DNA from: Burkholderiales bacterium
GTDB lineage: Bacteria > Pseudomonadota > Gammaproteobacteria > Burkholderiales > Burkholderiaceae_E
Direction of reading: 5' to 3'
Assembly (NCBI GenBank): GCA_026399875.1
Contig: JAPLQF010000011.1
Span: 44,729 to 108,728, forward strand
Length of the DNA stretch: 64,000 bases
Part shown: positions 25,232-34,879 of the stretch, in pieces
Layout of the letters: each line of letters begins with the position of its first letter
Numbering within the stretch: the stretch's first letter is position 1
The notes under the pieces: model-generated
Databases searched by the model: none
Told to the model about the DNA's origin: nothing
What the model saw: only the letters and a program-made list of their open reading frames with translations
Position numbers and translations under genes: made by a program

Positions 25232-25244
25232 GGCAGTTCAGTCC

Positions 25245-25898
25245 TTATTTCACACGGACGACCGACGCCTCGACGCCGTTTTCGGCAAGGCGCGTACGGG
25301 CGCGGTTCATGTCGTCAAGCTGGCCGAAAGGGCCGACCCTGACCCGATAAAACGTGACGCCATTAACCTCGGCCATCACGATGCGAGCTTCGAAACCGAC
25401 CAGAGCAAGACGCGCCTTCATGGCTTCGGCATCTTCCTGACCCTTGAATGCGCCAGCCTGGAGCAGATAGGTGGTTTTGTCGGCAGGGGTCTCGCTGGCC
25501 GCGGCCTTCGGCGCTGCCGGCGCATCGGTTGCCGCCGGCGCTGCTGGCTGAGCGGTGCCAGATGGCGGCTGCGCGCTCGCCGGGGCATCGGTGCCGGGCG
25601 CTGACGGCGGCGTGACCGCCACCGGCGGCTCGGTGGAGGCCGGGCGACTTTTCTGCATCGACCGATTGGGATCGGGAACATCAGCGGGAGTCGCCGCCTC
25701 CGGCCGATCGGCGGGCCGCTTGATCTTGTCGACAAAGGGCACCGGCGAGCGGCTCATATAGAGCGTGACCACGACAGCAATCGCCAGCCCCACCAGCAGG
25801 CCGATGGCCAGCCCGACCAGCATGCCGCCCTTGTGGCCTGCCGATAAACGTCGACGGCCTGTGCGCCTGATTGCATTCACCCGGATTGCATTCACCAT
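25245..25898 (-). CDS. SPOR-domain membrane protein
   Basis: A 217-residue bitopic protein: short basic cytoplasmic tail, one membrane segment (about 26-47, GMLVGLAIGLLVGLAIAVVV), a proline/alanine-rich periplasmic linker (about 60-140) and a C-terminal SPOR domain (about 142-216, YLLQAGAFKGQEDAEAMKAR and FYRVRVGPF). SPOR domains bind denuded glycan at the septum, as in FtsN/DedD. It lies 16 bp after argS. The tail carries VNAIR twice through a 15-bp duplication. Confidence 0.88.
   Translation of the reverse strand: MVNAIRVNAIRRTGRRRLSAGHKGGMLVGLAIGLLVGLAIAVVVTLYMSRSPVPFVDKIKRPADRPEAATPADVPDPNRSMQKSRPASTEPPVAVTPPSAPGTDAPASAQPPSGTAQPAAPAATDAPAAPKAAASETPADKTTYLLQAGAFKGQEDAEAMKARLALVGFEARIVMAEVNGVTFYRVRVGPFGQLDDMNRARTRLAENGVEASVVRVK
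25866..25895. repeat. 15-bp direct duplication at the start of the SPOR gene
   Basis: Two adjacent 15-bp units that match at 14 of 15 positions share GATTGCATTCAC (plus strand). In frame they encode VNAIR-VNAIR immediately after the initiator methionine. Confidence 0.9.
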
Positions 25899-25914
25899 GT
25901 GAGCTGGCCGACCC

Positions 25915-27708
25915 TTACATGCGTTCAGGGGCCGATACGCCGATCAGCGCAAGCCCGTTTCGCAGTACCTGACCGACCGCCCGCAGCAAAGCGAGGCGCG
26001 CCTCGCGCAGCACGGCATCGTCGACCAGGAACCGCTCAGCGTTATAGTAACCGTGAAATTCGGCAGCGAAATCCTTGAGCCAGAAGGCCAGGGCATGCGG
26101 CGCCAGCGCATCGCCGGCGTCCTTGACCACCGTCGGATATTCGGCAAGTCGCGCCATGAGCGCGAATTCGCGAGCACCGACCAGGCGCGTGAAATCGACC
26201 GCACCCGCATCGAACACATCCGACTCCCTGGCCAATCCCTTTTCGATCGCCTGCGAAAGCACCGAGCAGATCCGGGCATGGGCATACTGGACGTAATAGA
26301 CCGGATTCTCGTCGGAACGGGCGAGCGCGAGGTCAACATCAAAGACGAACTCGGTATCGGCCTTGCGCTGGATCAGGAAAAAACGCACCGCGTCGCGCCC
26401 GCGCCTAATCGCCTCGTCGCGGCCCACGCCCTCGGGCGGCGCGCCATCGGGGCCGATGCCGCCCGACCATTCGATCAGGTCGCGCAGGGTGACGTAAGAC
26501 CCGGCGCGCTTTGAGATCTTGACCTCTTCGCCGCCGCGCATCACGGTCACCATCTTGTGGAGCACGTAGTCGGGAAAGTCTTTCGGGATGCCGATGCCTA
26601 ATGCCTGCAGACCGGCGCGAACCCGCGCAATCGTCCCGTGGTGATCGGAGCCCTGGATGTTGATCGCCTTGGTGAAACCGCGCTGCCACTTGGTCACGTG
26701 ATAGGCCACGTCGGGGACGAAGTAAGTAAAGCCGCCCTCGGACTTGCGCATCACGCGGTCCTTGTCATCACCGTAATCGGTCGAGCGCAACCATAGGGCG
26801 CCCTCGTGCTCGTAGGTATGGCCGGCCTTGATCAGACCATCGACGGTTGCCGCCACCTTGCCGTCTTCATAGAGCGACGACTCGAGAAAATACATGTCAA
26901 AGCGAACACCGAAAGCCTGCAGGTCGAGGTCCTGTTCATGGCGCAGATAAGCCACCGCAAACGCCCTGATCGCCTCCAGATCATCCGGATCGGCCCGACC
27001 GACCACCGGCTCGACGCGCAGCGCCGACACCGTGGCACCCGCCAGATAATCGCGGGCAATGTCGGCGATGTAGGTGCCGCGATAGCCGCCTTCGGGAAAG
27101 CGCGTATCGTCGGGGTCGATGCCGCGCGCCCGCGCCTGCACCGAGAGCGCGAGATTGGCGATCTGGACACCGGCATCGTTGTAATAGAACTCACGCTGGA
27201 CCTGCCAGCCACCGGCCTCGAGCAGCGCGGCCATCGCATCGCCCAGCGCCCCCTGTCGGCCATGACCGACATGCAAGGGTCCGGTGGGGTTGGCCGAGAC
27301 AAACTCGACCAGGACCTTGCGGCCCGCGCCAAGCTCATGACGCCCGAAGCGATCACCCTGCGCGAAGACCATGGCAAGCACTTCGCGCTTGGCGCTGGCG
27401 GTCAGGCGCAGATTGATGAAGCCCGGACCGGCGATCTCGGCCGATTCGATCAGCTCGCCTGCACCAGATGCGCGTACTGAATCAATCAGCGATTGCGCGA
27501 TTGCACGCGGATTGCTCCTGAGCGGCTTGGCGATCTGCAGGGCCAGGTTGCAGGCGAGGTCACCATGCTCGGCCTGCTTGGGCCGCTCGAGCAGGGCCTG
27601 GGCACGCGAAGCGATGTCGATGGCGTTGGCATCGCCGCTGGCCGAGGCAAGCGCGACGGCTGCCGCCTCGAAGGCGCGGGCAAGCCGCGTAGTGTGTTCA
27701 GTTAACAT
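25915..27708 (-). CDS. argS: Arginyl-tRNA synthetase
   Basis: Class I aminoacyl-tRNA synthetase, 597 residues. Features in order: the N-terminal Add-1 domain (about 1-120), the HIGH signature as [10 protein letters not shown] (residues 141-150) in a Rossmann core, an EVKISKR segment at the KMSK position, and the DALR anticodon-binding domain with HARICSVL near the C-terminus. The 760-codon frame continues upstream, but the family start fits [13 protein letters not shown] at 27708; an ATG three codons upstream (27717) is the alternative. Divergent from the VOC gene with only 33 bp between the starts. Heads the argS-SPOR-dsbA-SDR-btuF-like-rlpA run. Confidence 0.96.
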   Translation of the reverse strand: MLTEHTTRLARAFEAAAVALASASGDANAIDIASRAQALLERPKQAEHGDLACNLALQIAKPLRSNPRAIAQSLIDSVRASGAGELIESAEIAGPGFINLRLTASAKREVLAMVFAQGDRFGRHELGAGRKVLVEFVSANPTGPLHVGHGRQGALGDAMAALLEAGGWQVQREFYYNDAGVQIANLALSVQARARGIDPDDTRFPEGGYRGTYIADIARDYLAGATVSALRVEPVVGRADPDDLEAIRAFAVAYLRHEQDLDLQAFGVRFDMYFLESSLYEDGKVAATVDGLIKAGHTYEHEGALWLRSTDYGDDKDRVMRKSEGGFTYFVPDVAYHVTKWQRGFTKAINIQGSDHHGTIARVRAGLQALGIGIPKDFPDYVLHKMVTVMRGGEEVKISKRAGSYVTLRDLIEWSGGIGPDGAPPEGVGRDEAIRRGRDAVRFFLIQRKADTEFVFDVDLALARSDENPVYYVQYAHARICSVLSQAIEKGLARESDVFDAGAVDFTRLVGAREFALMARLAEYPTVVKDAGDALAPHALAFWLKDFAAEFHGYYNAERFLVDDAVLREARLALLRAVGQVLRNGLALIGVSAPERM

Positions 27709-27741
27709 GGCTCGCATTCTACGTGGGCGGAGACACACCCT

Positions 27742-28383
27742 ATGGCGCTCGAACTCGACCACCTCGTTGTGGCGGCTACCGACCTCGACAGCGGGCAAGC
27801 CTGGCTCGCCGAACGGCTCGGTGCCACGCTTGCCCCCGGCGGCCAGCACACCGGCGTTGGCACCCACAATCGGCTGCTGCAACTGGGCAATCGGGTCTAT
27901 CTCGAACTGATCGCTCCCGACCCCTCGCAAGCCGAGCCGCCGCGCCCGCGCCCCTTTCTGCTCGACGACCCCGACATGAAGGCACGACTGATCATCGCCC
28001 CGCAACTGGTGCACTGGGTCGTTCGCAGCAACGACCTGCAAGCCGATGTCGCCGCAGCGCCCTATCAGCCGGGCACCATCGTCAACATGACCCGCGGCAC
28101 GCTCACCTGGCGCCTCACCGTGCCCCGCGGTGGTCGCCCGGCGGGCGACGGCATGCTGCCCTCGATGATCCAGTGGGACCTGCCCGACGACCAGCATCCG
28201 ACTGCCCGATTGCCCGATGTCGGCGTCGCGCTGGCCGGGCTGTCGATTCAGGCGCCACAGGCGGTGCTGACCTGCCTACCAAAGATCAGTGCGCCGGTCA
28301 CGATCGAGACCGTCGAGTCCGCGACCAGCACACTGGTCGCGACCTTCAACTGCCCGAAGGGACGCGTCAGCCTCGGCGGCTGA
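27742..28383 (+). CDS. VOC/glyoxalase-like domain protein
   Basis: A 213-residue protein of the glyoxalase-like (Glyoxalase_3-type) group. It starts [14 protein letters not shown], a VOC first strand with the metal-site histidine, followed by [21 protein letters not shown], which supplies the usual Glu/His positions. VOC proteins are metal-dependent lyases, isomerases or dioxygenases, or have lost activity. ATG at 27742 has GGAG 9 nt upstream. It begins a rightward set with an SDR (55 bp gap) and a cyclase-family gene. The substrate cannot be named. Confidence 0.78.
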   Translation: MALELDHLVVAATDLDSGQAWLAERLGATLAPGGQHTGVGTHNRLLQLGNRVYLELIAPDPSQAEPPRPRPFLLDDPDMKARLIIAPQLVHWVVRSNDLQADVAAAPYQPGTIVNMTRGTLTWRLTVPRGGRPAGDGMLPSMIQWDLPDDQHPTARLPDVGVALAGLSIQAPQAVLTCLPKISAPVTIETVESATSTLVATFNCPKGRVSLGG

Positions 28384-28438
28384 GCGCCTCGCCGGCCCGC
28401 CTGGCGCTGCGCGCCGCCTCTGTCTGAAGGAGACCTCC

Positions 28439-29200
28439 ATGAGCCTGCCAACCTGGCATTTCACCAACCGTACCGTGATTGTCACCGGCGCGGCCCGCGG
28501 CCTGGGTGCAGCGATGTCGCTCGCCTTCGTGCGGGCAGGCGCCCGCGTGGCCGCACTCGATCGTGATGCGCAGGCGCTCGAGCAGGCTGCGCTCAGCGCC
28601 GGCGAGCACGCCCCGGCGCTGAGCATCGCGGTCGATGTCACCGACCATGACGGCATCGATCGGGCGCTCGATCGGGTGAGCGCCGAGCTGGGGCCGATCG
28701 ACGTGATGGTGGCCAATGCCGGCATCGGCCTGCGCGGCCTGTCGGTCGATGTGTCGGTCGCCGATTTCGAGAAAGTGGTCGACGTCAACCTCAATGGCGT
28801 GTTCTTCTGCAATCGCCTGGCGGCACGCCGCATGATCGGGCGCGGCGGTGCGATCGTGAACCTCGCCTCGATCATGGGTTTTTCGGGTGGCATCTTCCCG
28901 AATGCCGCCTATCAGGCCAGCAAGGGGGCGGTGGTCAACATGACGCGCGCCCTGGCCCTCGAATGGGCCGCGAACAATGTCCGCGTCAATGCGGTCGCAC
29001 CCACTTTCGTTCGCACGCCGCTCACCGTCCCGGTCTTCAACGATCAGAAATACTTCGATGCGGTGATGGCCCATACCCCGCTCGGACGCCTGCCGGCACC
29101 CGACGATATCGCCCAGGCGGTCCTGTTTTTGGCCAGCGATGCCGCACAGTGCGTCACCGGCATCACGCTGCCGGTCGATTCGGGCTATCTGGCACGCTGA
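28439..29200 (+). CDS. SDR-family oxidoreductase
   Basis: Short-chain dehydrogenase of 253 residues with cofactor motif TGAARGLG, NAG in VMVANAGI, catalytic serine in NLASIMGFSG and YQASK. The C-terminus SDAAQCVTGITLPVDSGY is typical of 3-oxoacyl-ACP-reductase-like and sugar/polyol SDRs. Start at 28439 has AAGGAG 6 nt upstream, so the longer upstream frame is rejected. It lies between the VOC and cyclase genes in an apparent operon. The direct repeat at 29192-29231 covers its stop codon. Confidence 0.88.
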   Translation: MSLPTWHFTNRTVIVTGAARGLGAAMSLAFVRAGARVAALDRDAQALEQAALSAGEHAPALSIAVDVTDHDGIDRALDRVSAELGPIDVMVANAGIGLRGLSVDVSVADFEKVVDVNLNGVFFCNRLAARRMIGRGGAIVNLASIMGFSGGIFPNAAYQASKGAVVNMTRALALEWAANNVRVNAVAPTFVRTPLTVPVFNDQKYFDAVMAHTPLGRLPAPDDIAQAVLFLASDAAQCVTGITLPVDSGYLAR

Positions 29201-29231
29201 CGTTCTCACTGACATCGCACGCTGACGTTCG
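29192..29231. repeat. 14-bp direct repeat spanning the SDR stop codon
   Basis: GCACGCTGACGTTC occurs at 29192-29205 and again at 29217-29230 (25-bp period), with a further partial GCTGAC near 29234. The first copy contains the SDR stop codon TGA. Confidence 0.9.
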
Positions 29232-29274
29232 CCGCTGACAACACACACAACCCGTCGACGCCCCGGAGATCGCC

Positions 29275-30078
29275 ATGCCACGCAAATTCGTTGACCTCTC
29301 GATCTATCTCGAAAACGACGTGGCGTCCGATCCGCCCTCGATGGCACCACGCATCGACTATTTCCACCACAACAATTCCTTCGAGCAGATGGCCCCTTTT
29401 TTTCCCGGGCTCAAGCAGGAAGACCTGCCCGACAGCGCGGTGTGGGCGGTCGAGAAAGTGCAACTGAGCACGCACAACGGCACGCACCTCGATGCGCCCT
29501 ACCACTTTCATCCGACCATGAACCGCGGCGAGCGCGCGATCACCATCGATGAGGTCAATCTCGACTGGTGCTTTCAACCCGGCGTGAAGCTCGACTTTCG
29601 CCATCTTCCCGACGGCTATGTCGTGACCGCGGCAGACGTCGACGCCGAGCTCAAGCGCATCGGCCACACCCTCGCGCCACTCGAGATCGTGGTGGTCAAT
29701 ACCCGTGCGGGGAGTCGCTATGGCCACGCCGACTATGTGTCGGCCGGCGCCGGCATGGGCTACGAGGCCACGATGTATCTGCTCGAGCGCGGCGTGCGCC
29801 TGACCGGCACCGACGCCTGGAGCTGGGATGCGCCCTTCGTGCACACCGCCGAGAAATATGCCGAGACCGGCGATGCCTCGCTGATCTGGGAAGGCCACAA
29901 GGCCGGCCGTCATATCGGTTACTGCCACCTCGAAAAGCTGCACAACCTCGAGGCACTGCCGCCAGACGGTTTCATCGTGTCGTGCTTTCCGCACAAGATC
30001 CGCGGCGCATCGGCCGGCTGGACCCGCGCGGTCGCGATCTTCGATGAAGCAATCATGAAGGCGATGAAGGCCGGCTGA
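29275..30078 (+). CDS. Cyclase-family metal hydrolase (kynurenine formamidase-like fold)
   Basis: A 267-residue member of the cyclase family (PF04199), whose members hydrolyse formamides or related cyclic substrates with divalent metal. The signature STHNGTHLDAPYHFHP carries the metal-ligand pattern HxGTHxDxPxH (about residues 65-80). It is longer than KynB (about 210). ATG at 29275 has GGAG 6 nt upstream. It is the last gene of the VOC-SDR-cyclase set and ends 5 bp before the convergent DUF993 gene. N-formylkynurenine is not implied: no other kynurenine gene is present. Confidence 0.82.
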   Translation: MPRKFVDLSIYLENDVASDPPSMAPRIDYFHHNNSFEQMAPFFPGLKQEDLPDSAVWAVEKVQLSTHNGTHLDAPYHFHPTMNRGERAITIDEVNLDWCFQPGVKLDFRHLPDGYVVTAADVDAELKRIGHTLAPLEIVVVNTRAGSRYGHADYVSAGAGMGYEATMYLLERGVRLTGTDAWSWDAPFVHTAEKYAETGDASLIWEGHKAGRHIGYCHLEKLHNLEALPPDGFIVSCFPHKIRGASAGWTRAVAIFDEAIMKAMKAG

Positions 30079-30083
30079 CCGGC

Positions 30084-31247
30084 CTAAGTCACACCCTGCG
30101 TTGCCAGCAGCGAGGTCATCCGCGCGCAGGCCAGATCAGGGTCGTGCAGCAGGCCGGCCGCATCGGCCAGCCGGAAGACCTCGGCCAGATGAATCAGATG
30201 ACGTGCCGACTGCTGGCCACCCACCATCACGAAATGATCCTGGTCGCCGTTGAGCCAGGCCAGCAGCACCACGCCGGTCGTGCCATAGCGCGCCGGCGGG
30301 CTGTAGAGATGGCGCGCCAGGGCCTGCACCGGCTCAAGCATCCGGCGATAGGCGCCGTTGTCGCCGCTCGCGAGCGCACCGAGCGCAGCGCTGGCGACCG
30401 GCGCTGCAGCATCGAAGATACCCAGCAGCGCTTCGGCATGACCGCTGGCGTCGCCCTCGATGCGATCAACGAAATCGACCTCATCGCCGGTATAGAGCCG
30501 GATGCCGGGTATGAGCCGATCGCGCACCGCGGCCTCGGCTGCCCGATCGGGCAGTGACAGCCTGACGCCGTCGATACGGGCGGCATTGCGGTTGAGCACG
30601 CCGAGCGCCACGTCGAGCGCTTCATCGAGATGCTCGCAGCCCCAATAGCCGCTCTGTGCCGGATCGAAGAGTTCATCCAGCCACTGGATGATGACCGGCT
30701 CACGCACCTGCGCCAGCAGCCGGTCATAGACCAGACCATAGTGGTCGGGCGAACGCGCGCAGTCGGCCAGCTCGCGGCTGGCCATGATGATCAGGCGTCC
30801 ACCACGCTTTTCGATCGCTTCAGCCTGAGCCTCGTAGGCTTCGAGCACCTCGGCCACCGTGACCCTCGGCAGGTCGCCGATCTGGTCGGTCCCGCAACCG
30901 GCAAAGAGCCGCGCATCGGGATAAGCCTTCGACGCATCGATGGCGCGGCCGATCAGCTCGAGCGAGGTCGGCCAATCGAGGCCGAGTCCGCGCTGCGCCG
31001 CATCGATCGCCTCGGCCACGCCCAACCCCTGTGCCCACAGCTTGCAGCGGATGGCGATCGTCGCATCCCAGTCAAGGGCGCATCCCGCCCAGGGATCGAT
31101 ACTGGCCAGGGGCTGTGCGACAACATGCGGCGCGGCGAAGGCAATGCGATTGAAGGGCTGGTTCGACTGCGGTGCTGCTGCGCGCGGCGCAGCAGTGTTG
31201 AAGGGCATCAGTCGACCGTCGTGTTGAGGCAGCATCAGGGTCGGCAT
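30084..31247 (-). CDS. DUF993 family protein (dihydrodipicolinate-synthase-like TIM barrel)
   Basis: A 387-residue protein that matches the DUF993 family from memory: PTLMLPQHDGRL at the N-terminus, LDWDATIAIRCKLW, LGLDWPTSLELI, GGRLIIMASRELA and VVLLAWLNGDQDHFVMVGG. The family is annotated as DHDPS-like class I aldolases of unknown substrate, often in sugar or polyol catabolic clusters. The start at 31247 is chosen by family alignment; the upstream in-frame extension is not conserved in type. It is convergent with the cyclase gene (5 bp) and divergent from the diguanylate cyclase. Confidence 0.8.
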   Translation of the reverse strand: MPTLMLPQHDGRLMPFNTAAPRAAAPQSNQPFNRIAFAAPHVVAQPLASIDPWAGCALDWDATIAIRCKLWAQGLGVAEAIDAAQRGLGLDWPTSLELIGRAIDASKAYPDARLFAGCGTDQIGDLPRVTVAEVLEAYEAQAEAIEKRGGRLIIMASRELADCARSPDHYGLVYDRLLAQVREPVIIQWLDELFDPAQSGYWGCEHLDEALDVALGVLNRNAARIDGVRLSLPDRAAEAAVRDRLIPGIRLYTGDEVDFVDRIEGDASGHAEALLGIFDAAAPVASAALGALASGDNGAYRRMLEPVQALARHLYSPPARYGTTGVVLLAWLNGDQDHFVMVGGQQSARHLIHLAEVFRLADAAGLLHDPDLACARMTSLLATQGVT

Positions 31248-31478
31248 GGGTCGGACTCCGCAGGAATGGCTCGGCTTGATGGAGCCCAAGGCGCTATCGT
31301 AGGCCACACCGCCTGCGTTGCCGCCAGCCGACAGGCTGCAAACCGACGGGCAAGGCCTGTCGATATCCGGTCGAATTGATGTCCGGATTGCAACTGCGGC
31401 AGAAAAGCCAGCCATTTCCGGTTCTTGCTTTCGGCCGATCGTCGCATCGTTGGTTGATCGAACCCGCAGTGAGCCCTG

Positions 31479-32564
31479 ATGTCCGCCACCCTCTCCCCGT
31501 CGTCATCTCGAGCTCAGCCCCAGCAAGCGCAACGGCAGATGGCAGAGCTTGACTTTGCGATCGACGACGCCTCGACCCTGATGCTGCGAACGCTGGCTTC
31601 GCTGTCGAATCGCAAGCAGCAACATAACGATGCGTCGGCCGCCCTGTGGCGCGAAGCGGCCTGCATCGACAATCTCACGCTCGATACCGAACTGACTGCG
31701 CTGGTGACCTCGATCAGACGGGATCGCGCCGAGGTGAGGTTCGAGCTGCAACACAAGGCTGCTCCTGACACCGGCGACGAGTCGTTCATCAAGGCGGGCA
31801 GTGGTCTGCTCGGCGTGCTGAACACGATCCATGCCGCGATGGCGGATGCAAGCGAGCAGGCCGGCCGCTTCGATGATCGGCTCAACGACTTTGCAGTCGA
31901 TCTCGACTCGGCCGCCTCGGTGCTCGATCTGCAGTTGCGCATCGACGCCATGCGCAGCGATCTGTTTCTCCTGACGCATTCGCTGTCGACCCTGGGCGAG
32001 CACCTGGCGTCGGGTCATCATGAAGTGGGGCGCCTGCAGGGCGCGCTGCAGCAGGCGCGTGAGCAGGCCTCGATCGATCCGCTGTCGGGCATCCTGAACC
32101 GGCGCGGTCTCGAGCTTGAGCTTGGGCGTACCCGCAGCAGCGAGGCCGATGCATCGATTCCCCTGAGCATCGTGATGATCGATATCGACCAATTCAAACA
32201 GGTAAACGACCGCTATGGCCATGCCTTCGGCGATCAGGTGATTCGCGCGGTTGCGCAGTCTTTGCTCGCGCTCACCCAGCGCAAGGACACGGCGGCGCGC
32301 CTCGGTGGTGAAGAATTTGTGCTCCTGCTGCCCGAGACGCCGGCCAAGGGCGCCCGCGAAGTGGCCGAACGGATCCGTCGCGCCATCGCGCTCGGCGAGA
32401 TCAGAACCCGCGATGCCGAATCGCCGATCGGTCAGGTCACGGTGTCCTGCGGCGTGACGCAACGTCTGCGCCATGAATCGGTCGATGACGCGATGCTGCG
32501 CGCCGATCAGGCGCTCTATGGTGCCAAGCAGTCGGGTCGCAACCGAACGCTGCTTGCCGACTGA
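31479..32564 (+). CDS. Soluble GGDEF diguanylate cyclase
   Basis: A 361-residue cytosolic protein. The N-terminal ~195 residues are helical, charged and likely coiled-coil, with no membrane segment and no recognised sensor. The C-terminal GGDEF domain (about 205-361) has DPLSGILNRRG, the substrate-site IDIDQFKQVND and an intact active site LGGEEF near residue 278, so synthesis of c-di-GMP is expected. The position of the inhibitory RxxD I-site reads QRKD, so product inhibition may be lost. No clear Shine-Dalgarno. Its stop lies in an 11-bp tandem repeat shared with the end of the convergent cytochrome gene. Confidence 0.9.
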   Translation: MSATLSPSSSRAQPQQAQRQMAELDFAIDDASTLMLRTLASLSNRKQQHNDASAALWREAACIDNLTLDTELTALVTSIRRDRAEVRFELQHKAAPDTGDESFIKAGSGLLGVLNTIHAAMADASEQAGRFDDRLNDFAVDLDSAASVLDLQLRIDAMRSDLFLLTHSLSTLGEHLASGHHEVGRLQGALQQAREQASIDPLSGILNRRGLELELGRTRSSEADASIPLSIVMIDIDQFKQVNDRYGHAFGDQVIRAVAQSLLALTQRKDTAARLGGEEFVLLLPETPAKGAREVAERIRRAIALGEIRTRDAESPIGQVTVSCGVTQRLRHESVDDAMLRADQALYGAKQSGRNRTLLAD

Positions 32565-32595
32565 TCACTGGCCTATCACTGGCCTGTCACTGGCT
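32564..32595. repeat. 11-bp tandem repeat between convergent stop codons
   Basis: ATCACTGGCCT occurs twice head to tail, then an approximate third copy GTCACTGGCT. The array joins the TGA of the diguanylate cyclase gene (32562-32564) to the minus-strand stop of the cytochrome c gene (32587-32589). Confidence 0.92.
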
Positions 32596-33948
32596 GGCAG
32601 GCCCAGGACTGTCGTCGACCGGCACCGACCGCAAGGCATTGACCTGGCGGGCCTCGACCCGGGTGCCGCGCTGCCCCCAGGTATTGCGCAGCCAGCTGAC
32701 GATCGCGGCGATCTCCCGGTCATCGAGCTGCGGCGCGAAGGGCGGCATGCCGTACGGCCTGGGCTTGGTGTTCGTGGCCGGTGCAAAGCCACCATGCAGC
32801 ACCGCCCTGATCGCATTGACCGGCGAGTTCATGGCAAAGAGTCGATTGCCCGCCAGCGGCGGATAGCCCGGCTCGGCGAGTTCGCCGCGCTCGCCGTGAC
32901 ACTCGGCGCAGTGCTTTGCATAGAGCCGCTCGCCGCCCGTCAGCATCGGGTCGCCGGCCGATGGCAGTACCAGCTTGCGCCCCAGCCCCTGCACGCGAGG
33001 CCCGCCGCTGTCTGGCCTCGCCATCGACTGAAGATAAACCGCCATCGACTGCAGGTCGTCGCGCTCGAGATGCTGCAGGCTACCGGTCACCACCGCCGCC
33101 ATCGGTCCGGCCGCGATCGCATGGCGGTTGATGCCGGTCGCCAGCCAATCGATGGTCTCGTCGGGCGTCCAGCGACCCACCGCCCCCTCGCTGTCTGACA
33201 GCAGCGAGGGTGCATACCAGCCGAGCTGCGCCAGTTCGGCACCCGCAAACGCGACGCCATCAGGGCCGCCCAGCGAATCGCGTGCGGTATGGCAGGCACC
33301 GCAATGACCCAGCACTTCGACCAGATAGGCGCCCCGGTTGAAGGCGGCATCGCGGGCGCCATCGGGCACGAAGCTTGCCGGTCGAAAATAGACCAGCCGC
33401 CACAGTTCGGTCATCAGCGGCTGGTTCCAGGGAAAACGCAGCGCATTCGGTCGATTGGGCGCTCGCACCGGCGGCAGGCTGCGCAGCCAGGCATGGATCG
33501 CATCGGCATCGGCACGCGTGATACGGGTGAACTCGGTATACGGGAAGGCCGGCGTGAGTGCACGGCCGTCGCGCGACCGGCCCTCGTGCATCGCACGCCA
33601 GAAATCATCGGCCGACCAGGCGCCCAGACCCGTCTCGGGATCAGCCGTGAGGTTGGAGGTATAGACCGTGCCGAAAGGCGTGGCGATCGGACGTCCGCCG
33701 GCATAAGGCGCTCCACCGCGAGCGGTATGGCAGCCTGCACAGTTGCCGGCCAGCGCGAGATAGGCGCCGCGCGCGAGCACCTCGGCCGCAGGCTGTGGCA
33801 GGCCCGCGGCGGGCGGCATGCCAGACACCGGCGGGCGGGCTCGCATTGACAGCCCCATCGACAAGCCCCCTGACAGCATCAGGGCGATCACACCGATGGC
33901 CAGCAGCGCCAGCACCGCGATCCCGACCCGCCGACCCACGCTGCTCAT
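32587..33948 (-). CDS. Tri-haem cytochrome c (dehydrogenase cytochrome-subunit type)
   Basis: A 453-residue membrane-anchored cytochrome. An N-terminal hydrophobic segment (about 8-30) is followed by three class I cytochrome c domains with CAGCH, CGACH and CAECH. Three-domain proteins like this are the electron-accepting subunits of membrane alcohol, aldehyde, gluconate or sorbitol dehydrogenases and pass electrons to ubiquinone or a terminal oxidase. No flavo- or quinoprotein catalytic subunit is adjacent. Start at 33948 overlaps the di-haem cytochrome stop by 4 bp (ATGA), so the two are coupled. Partner unknown. Confidence 0.87.
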   Translation of the reverse strand: MSSVGRRVGIAVLALLAIGVIALMLSGGLSMGLSMRARPPVSGMPPAAGLPQPAAEVLARGAYLALAGNCAGCHTARGGAPYAGGRPIATPFGTVYTSNLTADPETGLGAWSADDFWRAMHEGRSRDGRALTPAFPYTEFTRITRADADAIHAWLRSLPPVRAPNRPNALRFPWNQPLMTELWRLVYFRPASFVPDGARDAAFNRGAYLVEVLGHCGACHTARDSLGGPDGVAFAGAELAQLGWYAPSLLSDSEGAVGRWTPDETIDWLATGINRHAIAAGPMAAVVTGSLQHLERDDLQSMAVYLQSMARPDSGGPRVQGLGRKLVLPSAGDPMLTGGERLYAKHCAECHGERGELAEPGYPPLAGNRLFAMNSPVNAIRAVLHGGFAPATNTKPRPYGMPPFAPQLDDREIAAIVSWLRNTWGQRGTRVEARQVNALRSVPVDDSPGPASQ

Positions 33949-34706
33949 GGCGCAAGCCCGCCGCACTCGAGCGGCATCTCGGCCGGCAAGGCCGCGGCCG
34001 CACGCGCACCGGCAGGCACCGGCTGCGAGGCGAGCCAGCCAGTAATCGCCGCGATGTCCTGAGGCGCCAGGCGCTTCGCGATGGTTGCCATGCAGTCGGG
34101 CGCCACGGCATTGCGCACCCCCTCACGCCAGGCGCCAAGCTGCGCATTGAGATAGTCCTGCGGCAGCCCGAGCAGACCGGGGATGGCCGGCTGCGCGCCC
34201 AGCATCGCATTGCCGTGGCAGGCGGTGCAGGCCGGCAGCGAGCGGCTGGCATCACCGGTCATCACCAGCAGCCTGCCGCGTTCACGCGCGGCGGCATCAA
34301 GCGTGACGATTTGCGGGCGCGGATAGGGCGGATGCTGGGCGGCAAAGTACTGCGCCATCTCGAGCAGATAGGCATCCGGCAGACGGTCGACCATCCAGGT
34401 CATGACCGGCACTGCACGCCGGCCATCCCGGAAATGGCGCAACTGGTTGTAGAGATAGCCCGCGGGCTTGCCGGCAATCCGGGGCAGATAGCCCTCTGGC
34501 GAGGCGCGGCCCTGCGGACCATGACAGCTGGTGCAGGCCGCAAAACGGCGCGACAGTTCGTCGGCACTGAGCGCGGTGCCCGGACCCGACCGATCGAGCG
34601 CGAGCGCGGGCAGTGCGATCAGCAGGAGCGCGCCAGGCACCATGCGCAGCGCCGATCTCAAGCGCTGGCTCAAGCCGGCAGGAAGGGGAGGGTCATGGCG
34701 TGCCAA
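33945..34706 (-). CDS. Di-haem cytochrome c (cytochrome c4-like)
   Basis: About 253 residues with a signal peptide (VPGALLLIALPALA) and two class I haem motifs, CTSCH near residue 58 and CTACH near residue 160, in the two-domain arrangement of cytochrome c4. It would be a periplasmic electron carrier. The start is uncertain: 34706 is a TTG with only a weak CAGG upstream; the first in-frame ATG is at 34643 but leaves a signal peptide without a basic region. Coupled to the tri-haem cytochrome by a 4-bp overlap and divergent from eutB. Confidence 0.83.
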   Translation of the reverse strand: MARHDPPLPAGLSQRLRSALRMVPGALLLIALPALALDRSGPGTALSADELSRRFAACTSCHGPQGRASPEGYLPRIAGKPAGYLYNQLRHFRDGRRAVPVMTWMVDRLPDAYLLEMAQYFAAQHPPYPRPQIVTLDAAARERGRLLVMTGDASRSLPACTACHGNAMLGAQPAIPGLLGLPQDYLNAQLGAWREGVRNAVAPDCMATIAKRLAPQDIAAITGWLASQPVPAGARAAAALPAEMPLECGGLAP

Positions 34707-34879
34707 GCGGGCCTGCTGGTTGAAGGGTCGACAGGCAGCTCAGTGATCAGGCGGCCGGGTCGGCGAGTATAGCGATCCGGTCACGGGCGATCAGGACAGA
34801 GACAATCCGACAGCCTTCAGCCGATCGCGCTTACGATGCATCATCTCCCGATGCGACTTGCTGCACATCCGAGCTCCCC

